This document shows positions 21,706-31,525 of a stretch of 64,000 nt of DNA, piece after piece. The notes under the pieces are model-generated. The model was not told where the DNA came from. It saw only the letters and a program-made list of their open reading frames with translations, and ran no database searches. How positions within the stretch are numbered: position 1 is the first letter of the stretch; each line of letters opens with the position of its first letter. The position numbers were made by a program, and so were the translations under genes. The stretch is taken from assembly GCA_018340805.1 (NCBI GenBank), contig JACMZG010001870.1:15587651-15651650 (forward strand), in the 5' to 3' direction. This stretch comes from Microvelia longipes (lineage: Eukaryota > Arthropoda > Insecta > Hemiptera > Veliidae).

Positions 21706-22663
21706 AATCCACTCCATGACCCCAACCTCCTAAGCTCATTTTTTTCAAAAATTCGCTAAAAATTAAAATATACAAGGTGCTAAAAATTGCATGTGTTACA
21801 TATTTATTAAAAAAAATTAATAAAACACTACATTATTTTCCAACTTCAATTAAACCTGACATTCTATGTGGATATACATGATTCTGTAGAGCTATTCATT
21901 TTTATAAAAAAAAGATGATGAAATGACTCTGTTAGCTTCAATATTAATTAAAAATTCCTTTAATAATAACGTACTACATACAAATAGATGAAATAGAATC
22001 CAATATATTAATAAAAAAAATATGACAACAACGATTGAATGAATGAACAAACGAATGTAAGGAATGAAATTAACATGAACTGAATAAATAAAAGGATAGA
22101 GATTGTAAAAAACTAAGCAATTATCATTTATTAAGTATTTATGTTTATTGTTATTTTTATTAAAACGATGATAAAAGAAATCTCTCAGCTTCAATATCAA
22201 TTAAAAATGCTTTTAATAATAACATGGTAGATAGGAATAGATATAATATCTGCTAATCGTGCAATAAGGCTTACTTATCTATAGGTTTAAAAGTTAAAGC
22301 TTATATTGCATATAATATCACCATAAAAGCCAGCGAGTTATTAAAAAATTTGCTCATCTAGTTATATAAATATTAAACACTTGATAATAAATAATTAATT
22401 AATCTTTTCCGTATATAACATAACTTCATTAACAAGTTTCTCTAGAAAGTTCAATTAGTTATTTGATAAACAAACAAGAAGCTCTCTTTGCCGCTTAAAA
22501 TGTAACTTGGTCTTTTCTGTGAACAATGTATAGTGTATATGCGTGAAAAATATCAGCCCAGTATAAACACAATATAAAGATTTGTGTTTTTTGAAATGTT
22601 TGAGGGTTCATTATTGTAGGTTAATGACGTCACACATATTTCATAAACATATATACACACAAC

Positions 22664-22664
<1 letters not shown>
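21706..22664. other. Gene-free AT-rich interval with a short 5S-family fragment
   Basis: Two loosely similar segments (21935-21975 and 22185-22225, AGCTTCAATAT...AATTAAAAAT...TTTAATAATAAC) suggest an old local duplication. TTGTAGGTTAATGACGTCAC at 22615-22634 resembles the conserved internal block of the 5S-like family. Confidence 0.35.

Positions 22665-22726
<62 letters not shown>
22665..22726. repeat. AT dinucleotide tract
   Basis: (AT)n with one ATAAT phase change. Confidence 0.95.
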
Positions 22727-22727
<1 letters not shown>

Positions 22728-23394
22728 CCATCAAAAAATCTTTCATTCTATGACCCTAATCTCATTCTTTGCTTTGAACATTCGCTTAAAGTAAGAAGCA
22801 CAAGGAAGGCAATATTATAACCTTGTAGTAAACTACAAGCGCCCACCTATTAGAAATTAGAGAAACTTCACCAGCGACAGTAAAAATCGCTTTTACTGTC
22901 AGTGACAGTAAAAACTACGAACCTGTCGTGAGCTGTAAAAAACTCATTTAACCTACTTTTTGAGGATGTAAAGTCCCACTTTGCAGCCAGCCGAAAAAAG
23001 TATCTTTCAGTTCTCAAACTTAAGTCTGTTCAACAAATAGGGACGGAACCCAGGAATTTGAGGGAATAAAAAAAATCTAAGGAAAGCAAAATACATTAAT
23101 AATTAAAATGAATAAAAAAGAGGTCTTGGGGTTGATTATTCCACAGGATTTAGAACATAAGTAGGAATTTATTATAATACTGCCTTAGTCGTTTTCAAGG
23201 ATAATCAGTATTTCAATGCATATTAAATTTAATGTTGAGCAATGTAGTTTTCCACATGCAATATAAAAAACTTTGTTTTCCACACATTCATTTTTATATG
23301 ACTAAGCTAATTTTGGAGTTCATCATAGAAAAAGGAATCAGATCATAAAAACAAAGGTTTAAGATTTGATGGTAGGAAATTTAATATTAATGAG
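22727..23394. other. Gene-free interval
   Basis: A local palindrome at about 22874-22915 (GCGACAGTAAAAATCGC, TTTTACTGTCAGTGACAGTAA) is the only structured piece seen. Confidence 0.35.
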
Positions 23395-24110
23395 GACAGA
23401 GCCTGAAATCTGATATACAAAGAGTCTTGAAACTAATATAATAGAGTGTCTTAAATCTGATAAAATATACAGTGTTGAATCTAATACAATATATAGTCTT
23501 ACATCTGATTAAATACACAGTGTTGAATCTAATACAACACAGCGTTTAGAATCAGATGCAATACTGATTCTTTAATTTGATACAGTGTCTTAAAATATAA
23601 TACAATACAGAGCCCTGAATCTAATACAATATAGAGTCTTAAATTTGATACAATACACAGTGCTGAATCCAATACAACACAGCGTTTAGAATCAGATGCA
23701 ATACTGATTCTTTAATTTGATACAGTGTCTTAAAATATAATACAATACAGAGCCCTGAATCTAATACAATATAGAGTCTTAAATTTGATACAATACACAG
23801 TGCTGAATCCAATACAACACAGCGTTTAGAATCAGATGCAATACTGATTCTTTAATTTGATACAGTGTCTTAAAATATAATACAATACAGAGCCTGAATC
23901 TAATACATATAGAGTCTTAAATCTGATATAATACAAAGTCTTGAATCAGATACTATACAGAATCTTACATCTGGTGTCTTAAATTTAATACAATACAGAT
24001 ACGTGAATCTGATACGATACACAGTGTTAAATCTAATAAAATACAGACTCTTAAATCTAATACAATAAACAGTTTTAAATCAGATAAAAATACAGAATCT
24101 TGAATCATTG
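23395..24110. repeat. Tandem array with about 24-bp unit and 140-bp higher-order period
   Basis: The basic unit is a variant of GAGTCTTAAATCTGATACAA plus TACA. Within it a block containing CACAGCGTTTAGAATCAGAT recurs at about 23538, 23678 and 23818, exactly 140 bases apart and almost identical. Outer units are more diverged. So a higher-order unit was amplified recently in the centre of an older array. Confidence 0.9.
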
Positions 24111-25335
24111 CTTGTCAACACAATAAGAAATGTTTGCAATTAAGGATCCTTTAGAGGGACTTCCCTAAACCCTCACAACTGTCAGTACTGTAATAAACTT
24201 TGGACTTGCTTCACTCATAACCATAAAATTCACTCACTCATAAAACTCTCACTTCACTCATAAAATTGCGAAGGTGAATCATCGTCGACTATAATAAGAA
24301 TAAAATTATAGATAAAAATATACGAGAGGAAATATTTACCAAATTCAAGTTGCAACAGCACCTAATGTTTCAAATTTAGTTTAAATTACCTGCAACAAAC
24401 AAATTCAAGAAGAATTAAAACAAGTAGATTTAAATAATTTAAAAGTAAATTTTATTATTCCTGGCTGGCAAAAAATAATCAATTTTAGTTACTACCCAAA
24501 TTTAAAAAAAAAAATGTTTATGGTTAAAAAATGAAATAATAGGTTTCATAAAAAAGGTCGTATTTACTTAAAGTATTTTAACAAAACTATTTTAAGTATG
24601 ACGTTTTGGAACTCGGTATCTCTCTTTCAAACCTACAATGGAATTCAAGCATTTTTTCAAATTCGTTTTTTAAACGAGATAATATTTAAGAGTTGTTTTT
24701 TTTAGTTATTTTTAGCTTTTATATTCGAGCAAAAAAGAGTATTTTAAATCTTCTGCGACCACATTTTGACCGGGTTTAATTTAGCATATTATGCTTTAAA
24801 TTCGTGAAGACAAAGCTAGAAAAACTTTTCTTTTTTTCGTGTTTCAAATCTTTTTTACCTTTGTAAATTTTTTTCTAAAAGCGTGTTTTTCCCTTAAACA
24901 AAAGTAAAGAAGTCTTTTTCTCTCTAAATTTTCGTGTAACAGTCTCTACAGCTCCTTTTTACTCTCAAATTAACTAAATAATTTAAAGACTTTCCCCCTT
25001 TACTTGCTCTAACCACATACTGTACCACTGAAGTCTCTTTTTTACCTTGTAAACCTAATTTTCGATTTTAAAACCTTCTTCTATATTCAAAATTTTATTA
25101 TTACTTACCCCTTCTAAAAAAATTAACGCCTCCGACATTTTTATTAGTAATGTTTACAAAGTGATATAAAAATCTAAACAATCATACAAAACATTGGCAG
25201 AGATAAGGTAAAATGTTTAAAACTTAAAAATAATTTTTGTTTCAGCGAAATAGCCTTTAAACTTTTACACTCCTACGCGAAAATCGCATCTGCTTGAATG
25301 TATTAAAATTAAGCACAGCTTTTGAATTTTCCTTG
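24111..25335. other. Gene-free AT-rich interval
   Basis: T-rich and A-rich stretches only. No family recognised. Confidence 0.4.
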
Positions 25336-25339
25336 TTAT

Positions 25340-26090
25340 TACTTTTCCTCATTTATACCGTAGGTATATAGGAAAAGATGTGTTTGCAAAAAAAATTCGA
25401 AACCAGATTGAAACCGGAATTATCCGTTTCAGGTGTTTTTAAGACCTCCTGAGTGGTTTTTTCAAAGTTGTCTGTCTGTATGTGTGTGTCTGTTATCGTC
25501 GTAGCTCCTTGTGTATTTATGCTAAAGAATTGAAACTTTGTAGGAAAATCAATCCACCGCTGAAGTTGAGAAAATAATTATTATGACGTCATTAACCTGA
25601 AATAATGACTCAGCAAAAATTTTGAAAAATAAAATCGTGGAAAAATTACGCGATTTCATTGAAATTTGGCACGCATGTAGCTTATGTATAAGATATAGGT
25701 GCCAAGTTTCATCTCACTATTAGCATTAGTTAAATTTTTATAGAATGGCTCAAAAATCAGAAAATTATTTGAGTTAAAATTTAGTACAAGTGTATACCTT
25801 TACTTAATAAATAAGTATTCAAAGTTTCGTTTCTATGCGACAAGTATATCCATGATTTGTGTTGGATCATAAAAGTTAAGTAGCATTGAGGGTGGTCAGT
25901 GCTGTATGGATGACCACTAAAAATGAAACGGACGAGCGAAGCGAGTCCGAATTCATGTTGAAGTTTAAATTTGGCGAAGTATATATTCTGAGGACGAGCG
26001 AAGCAAGTCCGAAGCCGGGAGGATGAGCGTAGCGAATCTGATGTGATGAGGAAAAGTTCCGAGATAACCCGTGCCCGATTTTTTTTATAT
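25340..26090 (+). repeat. 5S-like repeat family, copy 2, nearly complete
   Basis: The best example on the + strand. It runs from the terminal hairpin TTTATACCGTAGGTATATAG through GAAACCGGAATTATCCG, AAGACCTCCTGAGTGG, TGTATTTATGCTAAAG, ATTATGACGTCATTAACC, AATGACTCAGCAAAAATTT, GCACGCATGTAGCTTATG and TTCGTTTCTATGCGACAAG. It then reaches the 5S-like core at 25865-25924, GACGAGCGAAGCGAGTCCGA twice, GGGAGGATGAGCGTAGCG, TCTGATGTGATGAGGAAAAG, and ends CCGTGCCCGATTTTTTTT. Total about 750 bases and non-coding. Confidence 0.85.
25865..25924 (+). other. 5S rRNA-like core of repeat copy 2
   Basis: GATCATAAAAGTTAAGTAGC, then GGTGGTCAGTGC and TGGATGACC. The A-box part is well kept and the C-box part is eroded. 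Confidence 0.7.
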
Positions 26091-26254
26091 ATTTTTAAAT
26101 GGGAAAGGGAACAATGTAATCACAGAAAATTTGACATTCACTCTTTTCGATAAACATATAAGTTTCAGCGCCTTCTTCGAATTATTAAACTGATTTGACC
26201 GTAAGAACGTTTATTATGTGTATCCAAAAAATAACTTTTTTTTTAATAATAAAA

Positions 26255-26410
26255 AATATATTTTGTACTAAAACAAAGTATAATTGTGCCAAAAACACCT
26301 AAGAATGAAGTAATCCAAATGCTTAGCTACATCTGGCAACTGTTCTATTATGCATCATTTGTCATCATGGACGGCTTGTCTCGGACCCGTATTGTTGACG
26401 GTACGATACG
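26255..26410. mobile_element. Palindromic MITE family, partial copy
   Basis: GTATAATTGTGCCAAAAACACC, then GCTACATCTGGCAACTGTTC, TATTATGCATCATTTGTCATC and ATGGACGGC match the left half of the palindrome at 54153-54416. The right half is missing or lies rearranged near 26590-26645, where GGGACATGATATC and ACTGACGAATGTCAATTGA resemble it. Confidence 0.5.
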
Positions 26411-27540
26411 GTTAGCTCTAACATTATATGAATAGTAGTATATGTATTAAAAAGATTCCGCCAACTTTAATTAATTCTTAGTGGACACCCCTAAGTCTAA
26501 CACTGTTTCTTAACAAAATTTGAAGTCTAGGACAGAGTGCATTTTGTCTTAGACAGTAACTTGATAAGTAAGACATAACATAGAGTGGGACATGATATCA
26601 GTTTATCCATCAATAATGACTGACGAATGTCAATTGAAACCAAGCATAACATTTATATTGTTACATTCATAGATGTATGATTTGAAAAACACGGTTGTAT
26701 CAATTGATAAAAAAAATTAACGACTGTTTTATACTTTCGAAAATTCTCAGATTGGAAAACCTCAAAATACAGTATAAGCAAAAATACATTATATAAAACA
26801 ATAGAATGATTTTTTTATCAAACATATAGTTTCTTACACGAATTATGGATCACGTAAAAAACGAGGCCTACCTATATGCTAAGTAGAGAAGAGATACACT
26901 GGAAAAAAAGGTTTTCTCATAAGTATATATTCTGTAATATTTTCCCAGTTTTATAATTTAAGCTAACAGCTCTTTGGATTCGGTCCTCAGTAAAAGCCCC
27001 CTTATAGGTTTTGGACCCAAGCCAGGTTAAACTCAAGAATAGTTATTCCCTCCTTTTTGACTCCCTACCTCTAAAGGAAACTCTTTGCAAACGAGGAAGA
27101 GGGGCCTTTTTGTTCCTAAATCAATGTTACTTTCCTTATCGTTAACGCTAGGCCTCTTTAGAGATTTTTTACCTTGTTAAAACTGAAAATAGAAAATTTT
27201 CAACAACCATGCACACCCTAAAAGGCCTTTGTAATTAAATTTATACTTTCTTTAAGTGAAAACAGTAACATTTATAAAAATTAATTAGAAAAGAAAGTAG
27301 AAACAGATTTATATTCTTTCCCTTTAGAAGACAACGAACTCAAATTTTAAAATTGAAGCAATTCTTATTTATTTTTTTACTAACACAGTTACTTTTTACT
27401 AAAACTGTATGGAATAACAGCAGTATATGTTTTTTTCTTGAATTCGTAGGGTCATTTTAGCGTTTCCATTCTTCTAAATAGCATCTACTGAGAACCCCTA
27501 GCACGTTGAAGCATTAATAATAAAAGAAATGAAGTCTCTT
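26411..27540. other. Gene-free interval
   Basis: A short match to the SINE body (CGCCAACTTTAATTAATTCTTA near 26460) may be a SINE scrap. Nothing else is recognised. Confidence 0.35.
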
Positions 27541-27559
27541 CACAAAACAAAACTTTATT

Positions 27560-27602
27560 GGCAAAGCGCTTTCAACCTAACTAGAGGCCATTATTTATGA
27601 TG
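27560..27602 (-). ncRNA. Hammerhead-like motif, core decayed (Penelope-type end)
   Basis: On the minus strand the order is degenerate CUGANGA position (UAAAUAA), stem II GGCCUCUAGUUAGGUU, GAAA, then AGCGCU and UUGCC followed by AATAAAGTTTTG. Stem II and the 3' side are the same as in the motif at 27918-27959, but the catalytic box has several substitutions, so this copy is not expected to cleave. Confidence 0.5.
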
Positions 27603-27654
27603 GACTTCATTCACGCTCATTGTACTAGTATGTTGAGCATTAGTTCCGATTTTA

Positions 27655-27845
27655 TTGATTGACATATACAACATAATGTAAACAAAATTAAGTTTTTTAC
27701 TTATTCATTTGGTAATTCACCTATAACGTGGCAGTATGGCACTTATATTAATTGGTAATAACAATCTGATATAGGACAACAACTAGAGGGCCGCGAGGCA
27801 GTCTCAGCGTCGACGCTGCGTGGCGACCAAGAAGTCGAAGGACTC
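27655..27845 (-). repeat. Penelope-associated repeat segment, copy at 27.7 kb
   Basis: CCTATAACGTGGCAGTATGG, CACTTATAT, CTGATATAGGACAACAAC and GGGCCGCGAGGCAGTCTCAG follow the same order as 48310-48440. In the minus sense it lies upstream of the hammerhead-like motif at 27560-27602, so both are inferred to belong to one Penelope-type terminal sequence. Confidence 0.55.
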
Positions 27846-27917
27846 TTCTTAGTAAAAAATAACCTCATCACCTTAGCAATGAAGAATAGAGTATCTCCAC
27901 AAAAACAATAGTTTATT

Positions 27918-27959
27918 GGCAAAGCGCTTTTAACCTAACATGAGGTCATCGTCAGTGCC
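27918..27959 (-). ncRNA. Hammerhead-like ribozyme motif, one core base changed
   Basis: Minus strand: stem I GGCA, CUGACGA, one extra U, stem II GACCU-loop-AGGUU, AAAA in place of GAAA, palindromic stem III AGCGCU, U at the cleavage position, then UGCC closing stem I (four pairs with GGCA). The layout is that of a type I hammerhead with a stem III that can only form between two molecules. The G-to-A change in GAAA probably inactivates this copy. Confidence 0.6.
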
Positions 27960-28144
27960 ATGAAGATAAAGATGGAAGTTATAAATACAAAAAACTATTT
28001 TCTTTTCCGAGATGGTAGTAGCTCGGTGAGTCTCGGTGAGTCTTACTCAACTCACCGAGCAGTTACCATCTCGGAAAAGAAAATAGTTTTATGTATTTAT
28101 AACTTTCATCTTTATCTTCAAGGCACTGATTATGACCTCATGTT
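27937..28144. repeat. Inverted duplication of a Penelope-type end
   Basis: Left arm 27937-28030 and right arm 28051-28144 are inverted copies with few mismatches (AACATGAGGTCAT ... TTTCTTTTCCGAGATGGTA ... GCTCGGTGAG). The 20-base centre is TCTCGGTGAGTCTTACTCAA. Both arms end inside the stem II loop of a hammerhead-like motif, so two Penelope ends meet head to head. The 72-codon frame at 27960-28178 follows from this palindrome. Confidence 0.85.
28122..28144 (+). ncRNA. Truncated hammerhead-like motif
   Basis: GGCACTGATTATGACCTCAT then GTT is the 5' half (stem I, damaged CUGAUGA, half of stem II) of the motif found complete at 27918-27959. It stops exactly where the inverted duplication ends. 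Confidence 0.5.
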
Positions 28145-28173
28145 CTTTTATTATCCTTGTTCTTTTAAAAAAA

Positions 28174-28344
28174 AGTAAACAGCATTTGTCTTTCCACAAT
28201 GGTATAATTCTTTTTTGACTTCTTTTTATTTTATTTTTTGCCTTGTTTGGGTACATAGGCACTGATGATGATCGTTATGGTCGAAAGCTGGCTATGTAAA
28301 TTGAATTATGTCATTGTGGAAAGACAAATGCTGTTTACTTTTAT
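28174..28344. repeat. 35-bp inverted repeat flanking a hammerhead-like motif
   Basis: GTAAACAGCATTTGTCTTTC then CACAATGG (28174-28201) is inverted at 28313-28344 (CATTGTGGAAAGACAAATGC then TGTTTAC). The GTGGAAAGAC block is also found after the hammerhead-like motif at 48.2 kb. This marks the repeat as a Penelope-type terminal sequence present in two orientations. Confidence 0.75.
28258..28297 (+). ncRNA. Hammerhead-like ribozyme motif with intact core
   Basis: Order on the + strand: GGCA, CUGAUGA, one extra U, stem II GAUC-GUUAU-GGUC, GAAA, stem III (A)GC-UG-GC(U), cleavage base A at 28294, then UGU pairing with GCA of stem I. All invariant core bases of the hammerhead consensus are present. 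The extra U between the core and stem II, and the two-pair stem III, are atypical but shared with the other copies here. Hammerheads with tiny stem III are known from Penelope-like elements. Activity is inferred and not shown. Confidence 0.6.
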
Positions 28345-28349
28345 TAGAA

Positions 28350-29010
28350 TATTCCACATCTCAATAATTTTCGGATCCTTTTCCTTTTTTTTTTTAATAA
28401 GGTCCCCTAGCAAAACATCCACCTCCTTCTTCCCCAAGACCCCAACTTCATGATCTCATTTTTTCTTTGAAAATTAAAATTTAGATACTATTATGGCTCA
28501 TAATTTCATCACATTAAGAAGAAATATCCTCACAGCACTTCACACTTAAGACATACTTCACAGCTTCTATTAAAACCAAAATTCAACACAATAGAGTCTT
28601 AAGAAAACTAAAATAATAAACTGAATAAAAGATAAGTAATAAATAAAATAATAAGTGAATAAATCCATCTATGACAAAAGATAACCAAGAGGATCAATAG
28701 AATGAGACGACAGAAAATAACACTATAAGATAGATGTAAGATGTAAGGGTTAAAGGATTTAGAGCAAAGACTCGATATTTCTGACAGTATATTACTCTTC
28801 GCGTAAAACTTTAAGTATTTTCTTAGCTTTCCCAAGAAAATCTATTCTATACTACAAACTGAAGACAACAACTTCAACAATTTTCAAATCCCCTCTACTT
28901 CATTCAAATGAGGCAGAGGGGCAAATAAAAAAGACATCTGGAAACAAAGTTCAAAATGTTTTAATTCTGTTTAAATTTTGAAACATTTTCTTTTATTTGC
29001 TTTCAATAGG
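28350..29010. other. Gene-free interval
   Basis: No recognisable features. Confidence 0.4.
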
Positions 29011-29011
29011 T

Positions 29012-29190
29012 ATTTTTATTTTTCCTCATATATACTGTATGTTGGGACTACTTTATTTTTATTTTTCCTCATATATATATACTGTATGTAGGGACCGCTT
29101 TATTTTTATTTTTCCTCATATATATACTGTATGTAGGGACCACTTTACTTTTATTTTTCCTCATATATACTGTATGTAGGGACCACTTTG
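29012..29190. repeat. Four tandem units of about 43 bp, from the end of the 5S-like repeat
   Basis: The unit is TTTTTCCTCATATATACTGT plus ATGTAGGGACCACTTTATTTTTA. TTTTCCTCAT...ACTGTATGTAG resembles the terminal hairpin region of copy 2 (TTTTCCTCATTTATACCGTA). The array runs straight into copy 3, so the repeat end seems to have been multiplied in place. Confidence 0.75.
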
Positions 29191-29430
29191 GCATTCTATT
29201 GTGTTCGCAAAAATATCCGAAACCTGGATTTCACCTGAATCATCCGTTTTAGATATTTTTAAGACCTCCTGAGTAGTTTTTACAAAGTAGTCTGTCAGTA
29301 TGTGCGTGTATGTATTTTATCATCGAAGCTCACAGTGTATTTATGCTAGAGAATTGCAACTTGGTACAAAAATCAATCTAGGTCTAGTTGTGCTATATAT
29401 AGGTCTAGTTTGTGCGGTCTAATAACTTGC
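29191..29430 (+). repeat. 5S-like repeat family, copy 3, 5' part only
   Basis: GTTCGCAAAAATATCCGAAA, CTGGATTTCACCTGAATCAT, AAGACCTCCTGAGTAG, GTGTATTTATGCTAGAGA and AATCTAGGTCTAGTTGTGC are in family order. It breaks off in a duplicated TAGGTCTAGTTTGTGC and does not reach the 5S-like core. Confidence 0.75.
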
Positions 29431-30784
29431 CTGACAATTAAGGCTGGCTTCATACCTGTCAATCAGTCATTTCGTGTTCCTTTCCGATAACCTGTATTGG
29501 CATTTATTGCTTTGTATCATCATTAACGATTGGAAACCTTTAAATTATACACCTGATTTCCATTATTTTTTCCAATCATGGATTTCCACATTTGAAAGAC
29601 ATTAATATTCTAATATTAAGATTTCAATTTACTTCTGAAATTAAATTTCTTGAGTGTTTAGAAATAAGCCACAAGAAAAGTAACCCCCAATGCCGCATTA
29701 TCTTCTCAAGTTACGCATTCGTTTCTTGCTCGAAAAACAATTTTTAAAGGGCAGAAAGTGTATATTAGCTAAATATTTCAGACATAAAAGCAAAAGGTTT
29801 TTCTTTCTAATTTCTTTTAGGTAAAAGAAACCTAAAAGAAATACCTTAATACCTGTATTAAGCTACTATACCTTACTAACCTTACTTAAAATTATCACTA
29901 AAACTACATTATGTCATTTCAATAATAAATCACACTCCTCCGCTTTCATTTCAAATTCTTCAAACCCTAAATCTTCATCTGGTTTGTTGACTTTCAAGAA
30001 CGAAGAAAAAAGTATCATTAATAACTGTCATAAAAAGTTAATACCTCGGAAATTCCGGATACAGAAGGTAAACTTTTATAAACTTGATATCTTTAACAAT
30101 TTTTTAACTTAAATGGCTTAAAGAAAAAGAAGATTGCAATAAAATGATAAAAAAATAATTCAAGCAAAGAAAGTATAGATAAAAAGAAACTAAAGCCATT
30201 ATGGAAGATAAAGATAATAAAATAAGCTTGTCTCTTTTAAAGAGTAGACAAAAAGATCTAAAATTTTCCATAAGCTTAGAGCTTTGTCTTTCTGGCCAAA
30301 ATGAAGAACACGAAAGACGTGGTAAGGACAAAAGCAAATATTCTTATTTTCAAAAGCACTAGAATATTTAAAAACACGAAATCTATGTTTAAGAGCTTGA
30401 TCGGTTTAATCCGAGGGCGTACAAAGAGCTGAAGTGGCTTTTCCTTCAAAAAGTCGTCCATTTTTTACAAAATTGTTATCAGTACTTTCTTAAAAGGTGC
30501 TTCGCATTCTGCTTATATTACTTGAGGACACTTCAAGATGATTTCTTTTATCTGGATCTAAATTTTGTTACAATCGATTGAGAAGGATATCGCCCTTTAA
30601 GGACGCATCCAGAAGTCTATCAAGTCTTTGAGAAACTATAAAAGCAAACGATTATGATGTCGTCTTTACTATAAATCTAACCCTCTCAGCAGATAGTGTT
30701 TTTAGTTTCTGGTGCTTAGAAAAACGAAGCGTATGCTTACTCAGTAGATCAAATCAAAATGATCGAATTTGTTTTAATACTAAA
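29431..30784. other. Gene-free interval
   Basis: No recognisable gene or repeat. Short minus-strand frames at 30104-30461 have no similarity that I recognise. Confidence 0.4.
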
Positions 30785-31525
30785 AATGGGTACGGGGTAC
30801 CTTGGGACTTTTCTTCATCACATCATACTTTAGATTCGCTTCGATCGTCCTCAAAATATACAAGTGGTTAAATTTAAACTACAACACGTCTTTGGACTCG
30901 CTTCCCTCGTGTTCAGATAGTAAATACATTCATTTCATTCCCAGCGGTGAACCATCCAGGCACTGAACACGTTTGATGCTGCTTAACTTTTATGATCTAA
31001 CAAAATGCATGTATATACTTGTCGTATTGAAACGAAACTTATTATACTTATTTGTTACGTAAAGAAATACCCTTGTACTAAATTTCAACTCAACTAGATT
31101 TTTTTTTTGTTTTTTTACAATTTTTTTTAAACTTACACAAGTCATTTGATAGAATTTTGTATCAAATTTGATAGAGATTTGATACAAAAGTCATTTGCCT
31201 GTAAATAAATAAATTGAATTAACGCTGATATTGAGATGAAAATAGATACATTATTTTTAACATGTATGACATGCGAGCAAAATCAAAACACTTTTTAGCA
31301 ATTTATGAATTTTCGAAATTTTTGCTGTCATTATTGCGGGTTAATGACGCCATAAAAATATTTTTCAGATAGCACAACTAGACCTTTAGACTAATTTTGT
31401 ACAAAATTTTCAACTCTATAGCATAAATAAACTAGGAGATACGATGATAACAGACACACACACACAGATACAGACTGACAAATTTGTGAAAACCACTTAG
31501 GAGGCCCTGAAAATACCTGAAACAC
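30785..31525 (-). repeat. 5S-like repeat family, copy 4, nearly complete
   Basis: Read on the + strand it begins GGGTACGGGGTACCTTGGGA, contains two degraded ACTCGCTTCC/GATTCGCTTCGATCGTCC boxes, the 5S-like core 30937-30997 (minus), TATTGAAACGAAACTTATT, TTTTTGCTGTCATTATTGCG, GGGTTAATGACGCCATAAAA and ATAGCATAAATAAACTAGGA. It ends with CACTTAGGAGGCCCTGAAAA and TACCTGAAACA. A small ATTTGATA duplication lies at 31145-31195. Confidence 0.85.
30937..30997 (-). other. 5S rRNA-like core of repeat copy 4
   Basis: Minus strand: GATCATAAAAGTTAAGCAGC, ATCAAACGTGTTCAGTGCC, TGGATGG, then CACCGCTGGGAAT. One of the best preserved copies. Confidence 0.75.

Noticed and set aside
21361..21775. Two minus-strand frames with long Ile-Tyr runs
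   Set aside because: They cross an AT dinucleotide tract and have no conserved sequence on either side.
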